A stretch of 64,000 nucleotides of DNA from Franconibacter pulveris DSM 19144 (lineage in GTDB: Bacteria; Pseudomonadota; Gammaproteobacteria; Enterobacterales; Enterobacteriaceae): positions 88,181-152,180 of the forward strand of contig KK211225.1 in assembly GCA_000621185.1 (NCBI GenBank). The letters run 5' to 3'. The notes under the pieces were generated by a model, which worked only from the letters and a program-made list of their open reading frames with translations, made no database searches and was not told the origin of the DNA. A program made the position numbers and the translations under genes. Positions 9,545-18,601 of the stretch are shown here, piece by piece (the first letter of the stretch is position 1; each line of letters opens with the position of its first letter).

Positions 9545-10227
9545 AGGTCTGCCCTCTTCACGCCCACGCTGTAGCGGCGCTCAAGCAGCAGCAGCACGCC
9601 GTTTGACACGGTAGTAAACACCAGATAGATAACCCCGCAGACAATCGCGAAGTAGAACGGCTGCCAGGTGCTTTTCCCGGCAAGCTGGGTCGCTTTGACC
9701 ACATCTTCCAGCCCCAGCAGGGAAACCAGCGCCGTGGCTTTTAAAATCACCTGCCAGTTGTTGCCGATGCCCGGCAGCGCGTAACGCATCATGGCCGGAA
9801 ACAGAATGCGGCGAAAGGTTTGCGAGCCCGTAAAGCCAAAAGCGGTCGCCGCCTCGATATGCCCTTTCGGCACCGCCATATAGGCGCCGCGGAACGTTTC
9901 GGTAAAGTACGCGCCGTAGATAAAGCCCAGCGTAATAATGCCCGCGACCATCGGGTCGATATCAAACTGATCCATTCCCATCGCGTCGGTAACGGTGTTG
10001 AGGGCAATCTGCAGGCCATAGAAAATCAGCAGCATCAGCACCAAATCCGGTACGCCGCGAATAAGCGTGGTATAGCCTTCGAACACCCATGCCAGCGGAC
10101 GGTTGCGGGAAAGCTTCGCGCCCGCGCCGACAAGGCCAATAATAACGGAAAGGATGACGGAGCTTATCGCCAGTTCAAGCGTGACGATGGCCCCCTGTAA
10201 AATCACTTCTGAAAACCCATACAACAT
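9541..10227 (-). CDS. hisQ: Histidine/LAO ABC transporter permease HisQ
   Basis: A 228-residue permease paralogous to HisM, with five or so membrane segments and the EAA motif (GHIEAATAFGFTGSQTFR). It lies downstream of hisJ across about 115 bp that contains a hairpin. It forms the membrane heterodimer with HisM. Confidence 0.96.
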   Translation of the reverse strand: MLYGFSEVILQGAIVTLELAISSVILSVIIGLVGAGAKLSRNRPLAWVFEGYTTLIRGVPDLVLMLLIFYGLQIALNTVTDAMGMDQFDIDPMVAGIITLGFIYGAYFTETFRGAYMAVPKGHIEAATAFGFTGSQTFRRILFPAMMRYALPGIGNNWQVILKATALVSLLGLEDVVKATQLAGKSTWQPFYFAIVCGVIYLVFTTVSNGVLLLLERRYSVGVKRADL

Positions 10228-10292
10228 GCTGCCAGTCCTGTCGTCAGTGCGGTCTTTGCGGGTAACGCGTTTCGCCTTGCCGCTGACGTTAA

Positions 10293-10316
10293 GAGAAAGG
10301 CCCGCAAGCCTTTCTC
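10293..10316 (-). other. Hairpin in the hisJ-hisQ gap
   Basis: GAGAAAGGC and GCCTTTCTC form a 9-bp stem with a 6-base loop between hisJ and hisQ. A structured spacer at this point is expected to protect or enrich the abundant binding-protein mRNA relative to the membrane components, as the REP element does in Salmonella. This sequence is not a canonical REP. Confidence 0.55.
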
Positions 10317-10342
10317 CTTAAACGTGCTGCTACAGGCGAACG

Positions 10343-11125
10343 TTAGTCACCGTATACGTTGAAATCAAAATACTGCTTCGCCAGCTTGTCGTAGGTGCCG
10401 TCGGCGCGCATTTGCGCAAACGCCTTATTCAGCGCTTCGCGCAGCTCGTTATCTTCTTTACGCAGCCCCATGCCGGTGCCCACGCCGAACAGTTTCTCGT
10501 CTTTAATGGACGGGCCGCCGAACTGGTAGTTTTTGCCGATGGGCTGCTTGAGGAAGCCTTCGCTGGCAGCCACCTCATCCTGGAACGCGGCGTCGATGCG
10601 GCCCGCCGTCAGGTCGGCGTAAATATTGTCCTGCCCCTGGTAGGAGACAATCTCAACCCCTTTCGGCGCCCAGTGCACATTGCCGTACGTCTCCTGCGTG
10701 GTGCCCTGCAGCACGCCCACGCGTTTGCCTTTCAGCGCCTCAAGAGTGGGCTGAATGGGCGAGCCTTTGGCCACCACCAGGCGAGAATCGGCGGCGTAAA
10801 GCTTGTCGGTGAAGGCGATTTCCTGCTGGCGCTTCTCAGTAATGGAGAGCGAAGACATGATGGCGTCGATTTTTTTCGCTTTCAGCGAAGGGATGAGCGC
10901 ATCAAGTGGGTTCTCCACAAAGGTGCACTGCGTCTGAATACGCTTGCAAAGCTCTTTCGCCAGATCGATATCAAATCCCACCAGTTCGCCCTGCGCGTTT
11001 TTGGATTCAAAAGGCGCGTAAGTGGGGTCGGTACCGATACGTAATTTTTGGGGGATCGCGGCGAAGGCCATGGAAACGCTGGAAAAAGCCAGCACCAGAG
11101 AAAGCGATAACAGCCGTTTTTTCAT
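10343..11125 (-). CDS. hisJ: Periplasmic histidine-binding protein HisJ
   Basis: A 260-residue solute-binding protein. I chose ATG 11125 ([16 protein letters not shown]), which gives a clean 22-residue signal peptide cleaved after SMAFA and follows GAGGATTAAT. The mature part shows the cluster signature [14 protein letters not shown] and [14 protein letters not shown]. It delivers histidine to HisQMP. It is paralogous to argT just upstream, and its promoter has sigma-54 features. Confidence 0.96.
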   Translation of the reverse strand: MKKRLLSLSLVLAFSSVSMAFAAIPQKLRIGTDPTYAPFESKNAQGELVGFDIDLAKELCKRIQTQCTFVENPLDALIPSLKAKKIDAIMSSLSITEKRQQEIAFTDKLYAADSRLVVAKGSPIQPTLEALKGKRVGVLQGTTQETYGNVHWAPKGVEIVSYQGQDNIYADLTAGRIDAAFQDEVAASEGFLKQPIGKNYQFGGPSIKDEKLFGVGTGMGLRKEDNELREALNKAFAQMRADGTYDKLAKQYFDFNVYGD

Positions 11126-11174
11126 ATTAATCCTCAGTAAACGCGCAATGGACACTTTTTTATAACCTGGAAGG

Positions 11175-11190
11175 TGCAGTTATCGTGCCA
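11175..11190 (-). promoter_or_regulatory. Sigma-54 promoter of hisJQMP
   Basis: The minus strand reads TGGCACGATAACTGCA, with GG and GC separated by exactly 10 bases. It is close to the TGGCAC-N5-TTGCA consensus and lies about 50 bp upstream of the hisJ start. Nitrogen control of this operon is established in enteric bacteria. Confidence 0.75.
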
Positions 11191-11267
11191 TTTTTGTGCA
11201 TTCTAAAGCAAAAAATTATCGGTGCGCATGCACCTTTTCCGCTCTCAAATGCTTAACTATGCAGTAT

Positions 11268-11306
11268 CGCCCCATTCTGGGGCGTCAATTGCACCGTGAT
11301 GATGCA
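11268..11306. promoter_or_regulatory. Tandem NtrC-like enhancer sites upstream of hisJ
   Basis: CGCCCCATTCTGGGGCG (11268-11284) and TGCACCGTGATGATGCA (11290-11306) each fit the GCACC-N5-GGTGC pattern with few mismatches. Their centres are 22 bp apart, about 90-110 bp upstream of the sigma-54 promoter. Confidence 0.6.
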
Positions 11307-11366
11307 ACTTAGCCAGGCGCGCACCAGGAAAAAGCACGCCTTTACAAGCGAACCGCCAGTTAATCT

Positions 11367-11390
11367 GACGGCCCGTGTTACCGGGCCGTC
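11367..11390 (-). terminator. Hairpin after argT
   Basis: GACGGCCC and GGGCCGTC form an 8-bp stem with an 8-base loop immediately downstream of the argT stop on the minus strand. Only a weak T-rich tail follows, so it may be partly leaky toward hisJ. Confidence 0.5.
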
Positions 11391-11406
11391 GCGTTACCGA
11401 TGAGTA

Positions 11407-12189
11407 TCAATCGCCATAGACATTAAAGTTGAAGTATTTCTTCGCCATTTTGTCGTAAGTGCCATCTTTACGCAGCTCGGCGAAAGCCTTATCGAATGCC
11501 GCTTTCAGCTCGGCGTCATCCTTGCGCAGGCCAATGCCGGTGCCGTCGCCGAAATATTTCTTATCTTTCACCGACGGGCCGGCAAAATCGTACCCTTTAC
11601 CGGCCGGCTGTTTCAGAAAGCCTTCGCTGGCGGCCACTTCATCCTGCAAAGCGGCATCCAGGCGACCTGCCGTCAGGTCGGAGTAGATCAAGTCCTGGTT
11701 CTGGTAAGCCACCACATCCACGCCCGCGTTGCGCCATTTTTCATTGGCATACGCTTCCTGCGTGGAGCCTTGCAACACGCCCACGTGTTTGCCTTTCAGC
11801 GAGTCGATGGTCGGCTGAATGGGCGAGCCTTTCGCGGCGATCAGACGGGAATCGGCAGCGTAGAGCTTGTCGGAAAACGCGATTTCCTGCTGACGTTTTT
11901 CGGTGATGGAGAGTGAGGAGATAATGGCGTCGATTTTCTTCGCCTTCAGAGACGGGATCAGGGAGTCAAAGTCGCTGCCAACCCAGGTGCATTTCACCTG
12001 CATGCGCTTGCACATCTCGTTGCCAAGGTCGATATCAAAGCCGACAAAGTCGCCCTTCGCATCTTTTGAAGAGAACGGCGCATAGGTGGCATCCGTACCA
12101 ATACGAACCGTCTGTGGGAGCGCTGCGAATACGCTCGACGCGCCAGTCAGGCCGAGCAGTAAAGACAGAGCGAGCACCTTCTTCTTCAT
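11407..12189 (-). CDS. argT: Periplasmic lysine/arginine/ornithine-binding protein ArgT
   Basis: A 260-residue LAO-binding protein closely related to HisJ, with a signal peptide [20 protein letters not shown] cleaved before ALPQ. It supplies lysine, arginine and ornithine to the HisQMP transporter. It has its own promoter region with sigma-54 and NtrC-like sites. Its untranslated leader carries a pentanucleotide repeat. The paralogous pair argT-hisJ is conserved in enterics. Confidence 0.96.
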   Translation of the reverse strand: MKKKVLALSLLLGLTGASSVFAALPQTVRIGTDATYAPFSSKDAKGDFVGFDIDLGNEMCKRMQVKCTWVGSDFDSLIPSLKAKKIDAIISSLSITEKRQQEIAFSDKLYAADSRLIAAKGSPIQPTIDSLKGKHVGVLQGSTQEAYANEKWRNAGVDVVAYQNQDLIYSDLTAGRLDAALQDEVAASEGFLKQPAGKGYDFAGPSVKDKKYFGDGTGIGLRKDDAELKAAFDKAFAELRKDGTYDKMAKKYFNFNVYGD

Positions 12190-12230
12190 ACATTACCCTC
12201 AAGTTTGCTGATTTTATTATCTGTTGCGTT

Positions 12231-12255
12231 GTGTTGTGTTGTGTTGTGTTGTGTT
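12231..12255. repeat. GTGTT x5 pentanucleotide repeat in argT leader
   Basis: Five perfect tandem copies of GTGTT (AACAC on the argT mRNA sense), flanked by an imperfect GCGTT copy and GTTGTGTG. The tract ends about 41 bp upstream of the argT ATG and lies downstream of the sigma-54 promoter, so it should be in the transcript leader. Slippage would change leader length without affecting coding. Confidence 0.9.
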
Positions 12256-12277
12256 GTTGTGTGTAACAGCTATCGTA

Positions 12278-12294
12278 TTGCACTTCTCATGCCA
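12278..12294 (-). promoter_or_regulatory. Sigma-54 promoter of argT
   Basis: The minus strand reads TGGCATGAGAAGTGCAA, with GG-N10-GC spacing. It resembles the hisJ promoter and lies about 90 bp upstream of the argT start. Confidence 0.72.
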
Positions 12295-12447
12295 CTTTTC
12301 TGCGCCTGAAAATTGCGCCAAATAATGTTAATGGAAGGTTGCAACAACGTTATCTGAGGGAAAGATAGCACTCCCCGCCTCGGAATCTCAGCGGGAAAAG
12401 CAAAAAGGTGGGATTAATTTTGCAGGATATGATCGCTGTTACAGAAT

Positions 12448-12494
12448 CGCCCCAAAATGAGGCGCGCCGCACGGTATTGCACGTTGTTGGCGCA
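12448..12494. promoter_or_regulatory. Tandem NtrC-like sites upstream of argT
   Basis: CGCCCCAAAATGAGGCG (12448-12464) matches the first hisJ enhancer site closely. TGCACGTTGTTGGCGCA (12478-12494) fits TGCACC-N5-GGTGCA with two mismatches. Centres are 30 bp apart. Confidence 0.55.
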
Positions 12495-12505
12495 GCTTAC
12501 CGCGA

Positions 12506-13075
12506 TCAGGCGCCCTGCCAGCGGGCGAAAAGATCTTCCGGCAGCGTAATGTCAAACTGATCCAGCACCCGGTTTACGGTCTGGTTAATCACGTCGTCCA
12601 GGCTTTGCGGACGGTGATAAAACGCCGGCATTGGCGGCATAATCACCGCGCCCAGTTCCGCCGCCTGGGTCATCAACCGCAGATGGCCCAGGTGCAGCGG
12701 CGTTTCGCGCACGCACAATACCAGCGTCCTTCTCTCTTTCAGCACCACGTCCGCCGCGCGGGTGAGCAGCCCGTCGGTATAGCTGTTAACAATGCCGGAA
12801 AGGGTTTTAATCGAACAAGGCAAAATGACCATGCCGTCGGTTTTAAACGAACCGGAAGAGATGCTGGCGGCGATATCCCGGGCGTCATGCACTACATTTG
12901 CCAGCGCCTGCACTTCGCGCAGGGAAAAATTCGTTTCCAGCGACAGCGTCTGGCGCGCCGCCTGACTCATCACCAGATGGGTTTCAATTTCCGCAAGGTT
13001 CTGTAATACCTGTAACAGGCGCACGCCGTAAATCGCGCCGCTCGCCCCGGAAATGCCCACTATGAGTCGTTTCAT
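12506..13075 (-). CDS. ubiX: Flavin prenyltransferase UbiX
   Basis: A 189-residue flavoprotein (MKRLIVGISGASGAIYGVRL) that makes the prenylated FMN cofactor of the UbiD decarboxylase in ubiquinone synthesis. I chose ATG 13075 because it gives the exact E. coli length; upstream codons in the same frame add residues foreign to the family. The STSS-like phosphate-binding region and the C-terminal PAFYHRPQSLDDV are recognisable. It follows purF after a terminator. Confidence 0.95.
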   Translation of the reverse strand: MKRLIVGISGASGAIYGVRLLQVLQNLAEIETHLVMSQAARQTLSLETNFSLREVQALANVVHDARDIAASISSGSFKTDGMVILPCSIKTLSGIVNSYTDGLLTRAADVVLKERRTLVLCVRETPLHLGHLRLMTQAAELGAVIMPPMPAFYHRPQSLDDVINQTVNRVLDQFDITLPEDLFARWQGA

Positions 13076-13153
13076 GCTATCGCCCCTGCTTTGATGTTGC
13101 GCTGACTTTGCCGCAAGACGCCGCGAGATGCAAATCTGCCACCCCTGAAAAAC

Positions 13154-13181
13154 AAAACGCGAACTGAAAAGTTCGCGTTTT
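13154..13181 (-). terminator. Intrinsic terminator between purF and ubiX
   Basis: AAAACGCGAACT and AGTTCGCGTTTT form a 12-bp perfect stem with a GAAA loop. It is followed on the minus strand by a T-rich tail. It probably ends or attenuates the cvpA-purF transcript. Confidence 0.88.
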
Positions 13182-13201
13182 ATCAAAGTGAAGCGGAAAG
13201 C

Positions 13202-14719
13202 TTAGCCTTCGTTATGCATCTCGAGGTTTTCCACTTCGTTCTGCCGCATCACCGCTTTGGCGTCGTCGTTACGCAAGGAATCCAGGTATTCCAGATAGTT
13301 GTGATCCACATCTTTGGTCACATACACGCCGTTAAACACAGAGCATTCGAACTGCTGAATGTCCGGGTTCTCAGCGCGCACCGCCTCGATCAGATCGTTG
13401 AGATCCTGGAAAATCAGCCCGTCGGCGCCGATAATCTGGCGTATTTCGTCCACTTCGCGACCGTGGGCGATAAGCTCATTGGCGCTTGGCATATCAATGC
13501 CGTAAACGTTCGGGAAGCGAATCTCCGGCGCGGCGGAAGCGAGGTAAACCTTTTTCGCGCCCGCTTCACGCGCCATCTCGATAATCTGCTCAGACGTGGT
13601 GCCGCGTACGATGGAGTCATCCACCAGCAACACGTTCTTATCGCGGAACTCGGCGCGGTTGGCGTTAAGCTTGCGGCGCACCGACTTACGGCGCAGATGC
13701 TGACCCGGCATGATAAAGGTGCGGCCCACGTAGCGGTTTTTCACAAACCCCTGGCGGTACGGCTTGTCCAGAATGCGGGCGATTTCGAGCGCGATATCGC
13801 AGGAGGTTTCCGGGATAGGAATAACCACGTCGATATCCAGATCTTCCCATTCGCGGGCGATTTTCTCGCCGAGCTTTTTGCCCATTCCTACGCGGGCGCT
13901 GTAGACAGAGATCTTGTCGATGAACGAGTCCGGACGCGCGAAATACACATATTCAAACAGGCACGGGTTGCTCACCGGGTTATCCGCGCACTGGCGGGTA
14001 AAGAGCTGGCCTTTTTCGGTGATGTAAACCGCTTCGCCCGGCGCCACGTCGCGCAGGAACTCAAAGCCCAGCGTATCCAGCGCCACGCTCTCAGAAGCGA
14101 CCATATACTCGGTGCGGCCGTCGCCCACGTCGCGCTTGCCCAGCACCAGCGGACGGATGCCGTTCGGGTCGCGGAAAGCGACCATGCCGTGGCCGATGAT
14201 CATCGCCACGCAAGCGTAAGCGCCGCGAATCAGGCGATTGGTGGCGGCGATGGCGGCGAAAATGTTGTCCGCTTCCAGCGGATAGTGGCGAAAGTTATCT
14301 AATTCGCTCGCAAAAATATTCAGCAGAACTTCGGAATCGGAGGTGGTGTTGATATGGCGGCGCTTTTCCTGGAACAGCATTTTGCGCAGCTCATGGGCGT
14401 TGGTCAGGTTGCCGTTGTGGGCAAGCGTGATGCCATACGGGGAGTTGACGTAGAACGGCTGCGCCTCGGAAGCGCTGGAGCTGCCTGCGGTCGGATAGCG
14501 CACATGGCCGATGCCCATATTGCCCTGCAGACGCTGCATATGGCGGGCTTCGAATACATCATTCACCAGACCGTTTGCCTTACGCAGACGGAAGCAGTTG
14601 TTAGCATCAATGGTGATGATGCCTGCGGCATCCTGCCCACGGTGCTGAAGCACCGTTAACGCGTCATAAATCGACTGGTTTACCGGCATAACACCGGCGA
14701 TACCGACAATACCGCACAT
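13202..14719 (-). CDS. purF: Amidophosphoribosyltransferase PurF
   Basis: A 505-residue class-II glutamine amidotransferase that commits PRPP to purine synthesis. The catalytic cysteine follows the initiator Met ([10 protein letters not shown]). The PRPP-binding loop is [14 protein letters not shown], followed by the downstream phosphoribosyltransferase domain. It lies 39 bp downstream of cvpA and is controlled with it through the PurR box. Length matches E. coli. Confidence 0.98.
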   Translation of the reverse strand: MCGIVGIAGVMPVNQSIYDALTVLQHRGQDAAGIITIDANNCFRLRKANGLVNDVFEARHMQRLQGNMGIGHVRYPTAGSSSASEAQPFYVNSPYGITLAHNGNLTNAHELRKMLFQEKRRHINTTSDSEVLLNIFASELDNFRHYPLEADNIFAAIAATNRLIRGAYACVAMIIGHGMVAFRDPNGIRPLVLGKRDVGDGRTEYMVASESVALDTLGFEFLRDVAPGEAVYITEKGQLFTRQCADNPVSNPCLFEYVYFARPDSFIDKISVYSARVGMGKKLGEKIAREWEDLDIDVVIPIPETSCDIALEIARILDKPYRQGFVKNRYVGRTFIMPGQHLRRKSVRRKLNANRAEFRDKNVLLVDDSIVRGTTSEQIIEMAREAGAKKVYLASAAPEIRFPNVYGIDMPSANELIAHGREVDEIRQIIGADGLIFQDLNDLIEAVRAENPDIQQFECSVFNGVYVTKDVDHNYLEYLDSLRNDDAKAVMRQNEVENLEMHNEG

Positions 14720-14758
14720 GTTGTCTTTTCCTCAATTCAAAGCCTGCCCCCGGCACGA

Positions 14759-15244
14759 TTACCGGGGTAAGAAACTTGACGAGCTTTGCAGGTAATCAAA
14801 AAACCACCTGATGATGAAACTGAATTGCGGAATGAGCTGCGACTTTTGCCAGTCTTCGCTTTTCGACAGGCCGGTAAAGGTATCCAGAAAGAACAGAATG
14901 GCGGCGACAATCAGCACTCCTCGTAAAGCACCGAAACAGATCCCCAACACCCTGTCTGTCCCCGACAGGCCGGTTTTCTCCACCAGCGCGCCAATCACAT
15001 AGTTGACCACCGCACCGACGATAAGCGTCGCGATAAACAGCACCGCGATAGCAATCCCATTTCGTACCAGTTCGTCCTCAAAGCCAGTGAACCAGACTGC
15101 CAGGTAAGTGTAGTAATGGCTGGCGACAAAGAAAGCACAGCCCCACGTCACCAGTGATAACGCTTCCCGCACAAACCCGCGGATAAGGCTAATCAGACAG
15201 GAGAAGCCGATCACCGCAATAATGGCGTAATCTATCCAGACCAT
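14759..15244 (-). CDS. cvpA: Colicin V production protein CvpA
   Basis: A 161-residue inner-membrane protein with four predicted transmembrane helices (for example IIAVIGFSCLISLIRGF and GIAIAVLFIATLIVGAV). It is required for colicin V export and envelope homeostasis in E. coli; the molecular function is not settled. It is the first gene of the PurR-controlled cvpA-purF(-ubiX) unit. Confidence 0.95.
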   Translation of the reverse strand: MVWIDYAIIAVIGFSCLISLIRGFVREALSLVTWGCAFFVASHYYTYLAVWFTGFEDELVRNGIAIAVLFIATLIVGAVVNYVIGALVEKTGLSGTDRVLGICFGALRGVLIVAAILFFLDTFTGLSKSEDWQKSQLIPQFSFIIRWFFDYLQSSSSFLPR

Positions 15245-15302
15245 GAATGTGTCCCACGATAAATCGCCCTGACGTCCAGTTCGGGGCGCATTCTAACAGA
15301 AA

Positions 15303-15318
15303 AAGAAAACGTTTGCGT
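15303..15318. promoter_or_regulatory. PurR operator of cvpA-purF
   Basis: AAGAAAACGTTTGCGT on the plus strand is ACGCAAACGTTTTCTT on the minus strand, a match to the PUR box ACGCAAACGTTTTCNT. It lies about 60 bp upstream of cvpA, where purine repression of purF is known to act. Confidence 0.9.
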
Positions 15319-15340
15319 AGGGTTTCCTTATCCCACTTCA

Positions 15341-15376
15341 ATAAAAAATGGCGTTGAAAAAAGATTCAACGCCATT
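15341..15376 (-). terminator. Intrinsic terminator downstream of dedD
   Basis: AATGGCGTTGAA and TTCAACGCCATT form a 12-bp stem with a 6-base loop. The A-run at 15343-15348 gives a T-run on the minus strand. It lies about 100 bp past the dedD stop and should end the folC-dedD transcript ahead of the cvpA promoter. Confidence 0.82.
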
Positions 15377-15473
15377 ATCCCGCGCGCCGCGGTTAAGGCC
15401 CGTTTCGCTTACTTATTGCCCTGACCGCTTCGCTGGCGGCTGGCGATTCACGCGCCTGGCCGGCGCGCTTTTA

Positions 15474-16193
15474 TCAGTTCACGCTATAGTTCATCACCAC
15501 GCCATTAAGGCCGGAAATCTTATTCAGTTCGCCAAGCGAACCTTTAAGCTTATCTTTTGACGCTTCCGGGCCAACCAGGATGCGGGTGATTTTCCCCGCC
15601 ACCGGCGTTGAAGGCGAGGTATAAACGCGATAGCCGCTGGCGCGAAGTTTACCAACAATTTCATTTACTTTGTCGGCATTTTTCAGCGCACCCAGCTGCA
15701 CCACGTAGGCTTTACCGGCAGGCGGCGCTTCCGGTTTGTTCTGGGTCGGCTTCGCGGCAGGCTTTTCCTCTTCGCTCAGCATCGCCAGCTGCTCATCGGT
15801 TTTATCGCGCTGCGGTTTGCTCTGCGGCTTCTCTACCGGCTTAGGTTTCTCAACCGGCTTCGGTTTGGGCTTCGGCTGCACCTCTTCCGGTACTTCGTCA
15901 ATGCCCGCGCCGGTTTCCGCCGGCAGGCGCGTGGTATCAATAGAAGAGGTCGCCGCGTTGCCCGCCCTCACCTCTTCCGCCGCCCCTTCCGGCGGCTGAG
16001 CCGGCAGCGCCTGAGTGGCCGCCGGCAGCATATCGGGTTCGTTCGTGTCGCCTGGTTTCGGCACCAGAGGAATAGCGGCGAACTCATCCTGATAATGCTT
16101 TTTCTTTCCGTCAAGCAGCCCGGGCAGCACGATTACCCCGAGCGCCACCAGCACAATGGTTCCCACTAATCGGTTCTGAAACTTACTCGCCAC
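15474..16193 (-). CDS. dedD: SPOR-domain cell division protein DedD
   Basis: A 239-residue bitopic protein. An N-terminal membrane helix (about residues 9-28, LVGTIVLVALGVIVLPGLLD) is followed by a long proline/lysine-rich linker with PKPKPKPVEKPKPVEK-type repeats and a C-terminal SPOR domain (about 160-239) that binds denuded septal peptidoglycan. It assists constriction at the septum. Its start overlaps the folC end by 11 bp, implying coupling. Confidence 0.95.
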   Translation of the reverse strand: MASKFQNRLVGTIVLVALGVIVLPGLLDGKKKHYQDEFAAIPLVPKPGDTNEPDMLPAATQALPAQPPEGAAEEVRAGNAATSSIDTTRLPAETGAGIDEVPEEVQPKPKPKPVEKPKPVEKPQSKPQRDKTDEQLAMLSEEEKPAAKPTQNKPEAPPAGKAYVVQLGALKNADKVNEIVGKLRASGYRVYTSPSTPVAGKITRILVGPEASKDKLKGSLGELNKISGLNGVVMNYSVN

Positions 16194-17451
16194 CGGTTCT
16201 CCCCGCGTCCATCTCTTCCATTACCTGCGCTACCGTGTGGAACGACCCACACACCAGCACCGTATCTGACGCCTGCGCCTGCGCCATCGCCGCACGCCAG
16301 GCCTGGGCCACGCTTGCGAAAACCTCGCCTGCGCCGAGATGCTCAATTAACTGCTCTGCGCTGGCGCCACGGGGCCCTTCCAGAGGGGCACAATACCAGC
16401 TATCGACTACAGGCTCCAGACAGGCCAGCGTCCCGGCGATATCTTTGTCATGCAGCATGCCGATCACCGCCAGCACCCGGCCGCGCGTTGGCAACTGACG
16501 CAGGCGTTCGGCCAGGTAAGCCGCCGCATGAGGATTATGCGCCACATCGAGGATCAGGCGCGGGGAGTCGCTCACAATCTGAAAACGTCCCGGCAGCGTT
16601 GCGCGGGCAATTCCCTCGCGGATAGCCTCTTCGCTTATCGCCAGCCCACTTGCGCGCAGCGCGGCGAACGCCGTGGCGGCGTTAGGCTGCGGCACCTGCG
16701 GCAGCGGCAGGTTTTCAAGCGCGCCCTGAGCGTCAGTAAACCGCCAGCCTCTTTCACTCACCTCATAGCTCCAGTCCGCGCCGAGGCGCAGCAGCAGCGC
16801 GCCTTTCTCCGCGGCCACGTCGGCGATGGTGTGGGGCATATCCGGCTCGCCCACCACGGCCGGTTTGCCCTGGCGGAAAACGCCCGCTTTTTCGCGACCG
16901 ATGCTTTCGCGATCCGGCCCCAGCCAGTCAACATGATCGAGCGCGATGCTGGTGACCGCAGCCACATCCGCGTCCACCAGGTTAGTCGCATCCAGACGGC
17001 CGCCCAGCCCGACTTCGAGGATAACCACATCCAGCTGCGCCTGCTTAAAAAGCCACAGCGCCGAGAGCGTGCCGTATTCGAAATAGGTGAGCGAGGTTTC
17101 GCCCCGCGCCGTTTCGATTTCCGCGAAGGAGGCGGTATGGCGCGCCTCGGGCAATTCTTTGCCCTGCACGCGCACGCGTTCGGTATACCGCACCAGATGC
17201 GGGGAACTGTACACCCCGACCTTGTAGCCGGCCGCCATCAGCACCGCTTCCAGCGTGCGGCAGGTGGTGCCCTTGCCGTTAGTGCCCGCGACGGTGAAAA
17301 CGAACGGTGCGGGTTTGGTTACGCCAAGCGCGGCCGCCACGCGGGAGACGCGCTCAAGACCCATGTCGATGGTTTTACTGTGCAGGTTTTCCAGATAAGA
17401 AAGCCACGTGGCCAGAGGCGACGTGGCTTGCGGAATAGATTGCTGTTCCAT
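16183..17451 (-). CDS. folC: Bifunctional dihydrofolate/folylpolyglutamate synthase FolC
   Basis: A 422-residue Mur-ligase-family enzyme that makes dihydrofolate and adds glutamates to folates. The P-loop GTNGKGTT, the VILEVGLGGRLDATN region and DVAHNPHAA are typical. ATG 17451 (MEQQSIPQATSP) gives the E. coli length; the longer frame upstream lacks family support. It follows accD after about 70 bp, as in E. coli. Confidence 0.96.
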   Translation of the reverse strand: MEQQSIPQATSPLATWLSYLENLHSKTIDMGLERVSRVAAALGVTKPAPFVFTVAGTNGKGTTCRTLEAVLMAAGYKVGVYSSPHLVRYTERVRVQGKELPEARHTASFAEIETARGETSLTYFEYGTLSALWLFKQAQLDVVILEVGLGGRLDATNLVDADVAAVTSIALDHVDWLGPDRESIGREKAGVFRQGKPAVVGEPDMPHTIADVAAEKGALLLRLGADWSYEVSERGWRFTDAQGALENLPLPQVPQPNAATAFAALRASGLAISEEAIREGIARATLPGRFQIVSDSPRLILDVAHNPHAAAYLAERLRQLPTRGRVLAVIGMLHDKDIAGTLACLEPVVDSWYCAPLEGPRGASAEQLIEHLGAGEVFASVAQAWRAAMAQAQASDTVLVCGSFHTVAQVMEEMDAGRTGGE

Positions 17452-17522
17452 GATGCCCGTATCCTGGTTACGGTTCAGAAAAGAAAAAGGGCAGCGCCGG
17501 TGCGGCCTGCCCTTCAAGACTA

Positions 17523-18446
17523 TCAGGCCTCTTGCTGACCCTGTTCCGGCGCGGGCGGAACCACGACCGCTTCGCGCGGCGCATCCGGGTTCGGCGCCGG
17601 CAGATTCATCAGCTTAGCCAGAATGCTGGCAAGCTTCAGGCGCAGCTCCGGACGGCGGACAATCATATCGATAGCGCCTTTTTCGATCAGAAACTCGCTG
17701 CGCTGGAAGCCCGGCGGCAGTTTTTCACGTACGGTTTGCTCGATAACGCGCGGGCCGGCGAAGCCAATCAGCGCTTTCGGCTCGGCGATATTAAGGTCGC
17801 CCAGCATTGCGAAGCTCGCGGAGACGCCGCCCATGGTTGGGTCGGTCAGCACGGAGATATACGGCAAGCCGCGCTCCTGCATTTTCGCCAGCGCCGCAGA
17901 GGTTTTCGCCATCTGCATCAGCGACATCAGCGCTTCCTGCATACGCGCGCCACCGGAGGCGGAGAAGCAAATCAGCGGGCAGTTATCTTCCAGCGCCTGC
18001 TCAACGGCGCGGACAAAACGCGCACCGACGACAGAACCCATGGAGCCGCCCATGAAAGCAAACTCAAAGGCCGCCGCGACAACCGGCATCCCATGCAGGG
18101 TGCCTTTCATAACGATCAGCGCGTCTTTTTCGCCGGTCTCTTTCTGGGCGGTTGCCAGACGGTCTTTGTATTTTTTGGAATCTTTGAACTTCAGCACATC
18201 TTTCGGCTCAAGCTCACTACCCAGTTCCACCAGTGAACCTTCGTCCAGCAGGCTATGCAGACGATCGCGGGCCGCCATGCGCATATGGTGGTCGCACTTC
18301 GGGCAGACCTCCAGGTTGCGCTCCAGCTCGGCGCGATAAAGCACCTGGCCGCAGTTGTCGCACTTGGTCCACACGCCTTCCGGAATGTTCGCCCTGCGGG
18401 TGGGGGTAATATTGCTTTTATTGAGAATTCGTTCAATCCAGCTCAT
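17523..18446 (-). CDS. accD: Acetyl-CoA carboxylase carboxyltransferase subunit beta AccD
   Basis: A 307-residue protein. The N-terminal zinc ribbon has Cys29, Cys32, Cys48 and Cys51 (CDNC and CPKC) and precedes the crotonase-like carboxyltransferase core ([16 protein letters not shown]). With AccA it transfers carboxyl from carboxybiotin to acetyl-CoA, the first step of fatty acid synthesis. The start ATG 18446 follows AAAGGTCATCA. A two-residue insertion near the N-terminus shifts the cysteines relative to E. coli. Confidence 0.97.
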   Translation of the reverse strand: MSWIERILNKSNITPTRRANIPEGVWTKCDNCGQVLYRAELERNLEVCPKCDHHMRMAARDRLHSLLDEGSLVELGSELEPKDVLKFKDSKKYKDRLATAQKETGEKDALIVMKGTLHGMPVVAAAFEFAFMGGSMGSVVGARFVRAVEQALEDNCPLICFSASGGARMQEALMSLMQMAKTSAALAKMQERGLPYISVLTDPTMGGVSASFAMLGDLNIAEPKALIGFAGPRVIEQTVREKLPPGFQRSEFLIEKGAIDMIVRRPELRLKLASILAKLMNLPAPNPDAPREAVVVPPAPEQGQQEA

Positions 18447-18547
18447 TGATGACCTTTCTGCCTGAACCTGGTCGATGCCAGTTTTTCTGTGGGGGCGCAT
18501 AATGCCATTTTTGCCCCCGACAGACCATAAATGCTGTTCATTAAACC

Positions 18548-18601
18548 ATAACGGCCCGCGACTTTGGATAAAAAAGTGGTCGAACCGCTTATGGCCGTTA
18601 T
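18548..18601 (-). terminator. Long inverted repeat at the end of dedA
   Basis: ATAACGGCC (18548-18556) and GGCCGTTAT (18593-18601) flank a loop of 36 bases that itself contains complementary short arms. It overlaps the dedA stop codon. It may be a terminator or processing site between dedA and accD. Confidence 0.35.

Larger units (their letters stand above)
12190..12505. other. argT upstream region (no gene seen)
   Basis: These 316 bp between argT and ubiX hold, in order toward ubiX: the GTGTT repeat tract, a sigma-54 promoter and two NtrC-like sites. I see no convincing frame in it on either strand; short frames there only read through the repeat. Confidence 0.7.

Noticed and set aside
11221..11234. 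Palindrome GGTGCGCATGCACC upstream of hisJ as a third NtrC site
   Set aside because: The half-sites are in the inverted order (GGTGC then GCACC) and the spacing is too short for NtrC.
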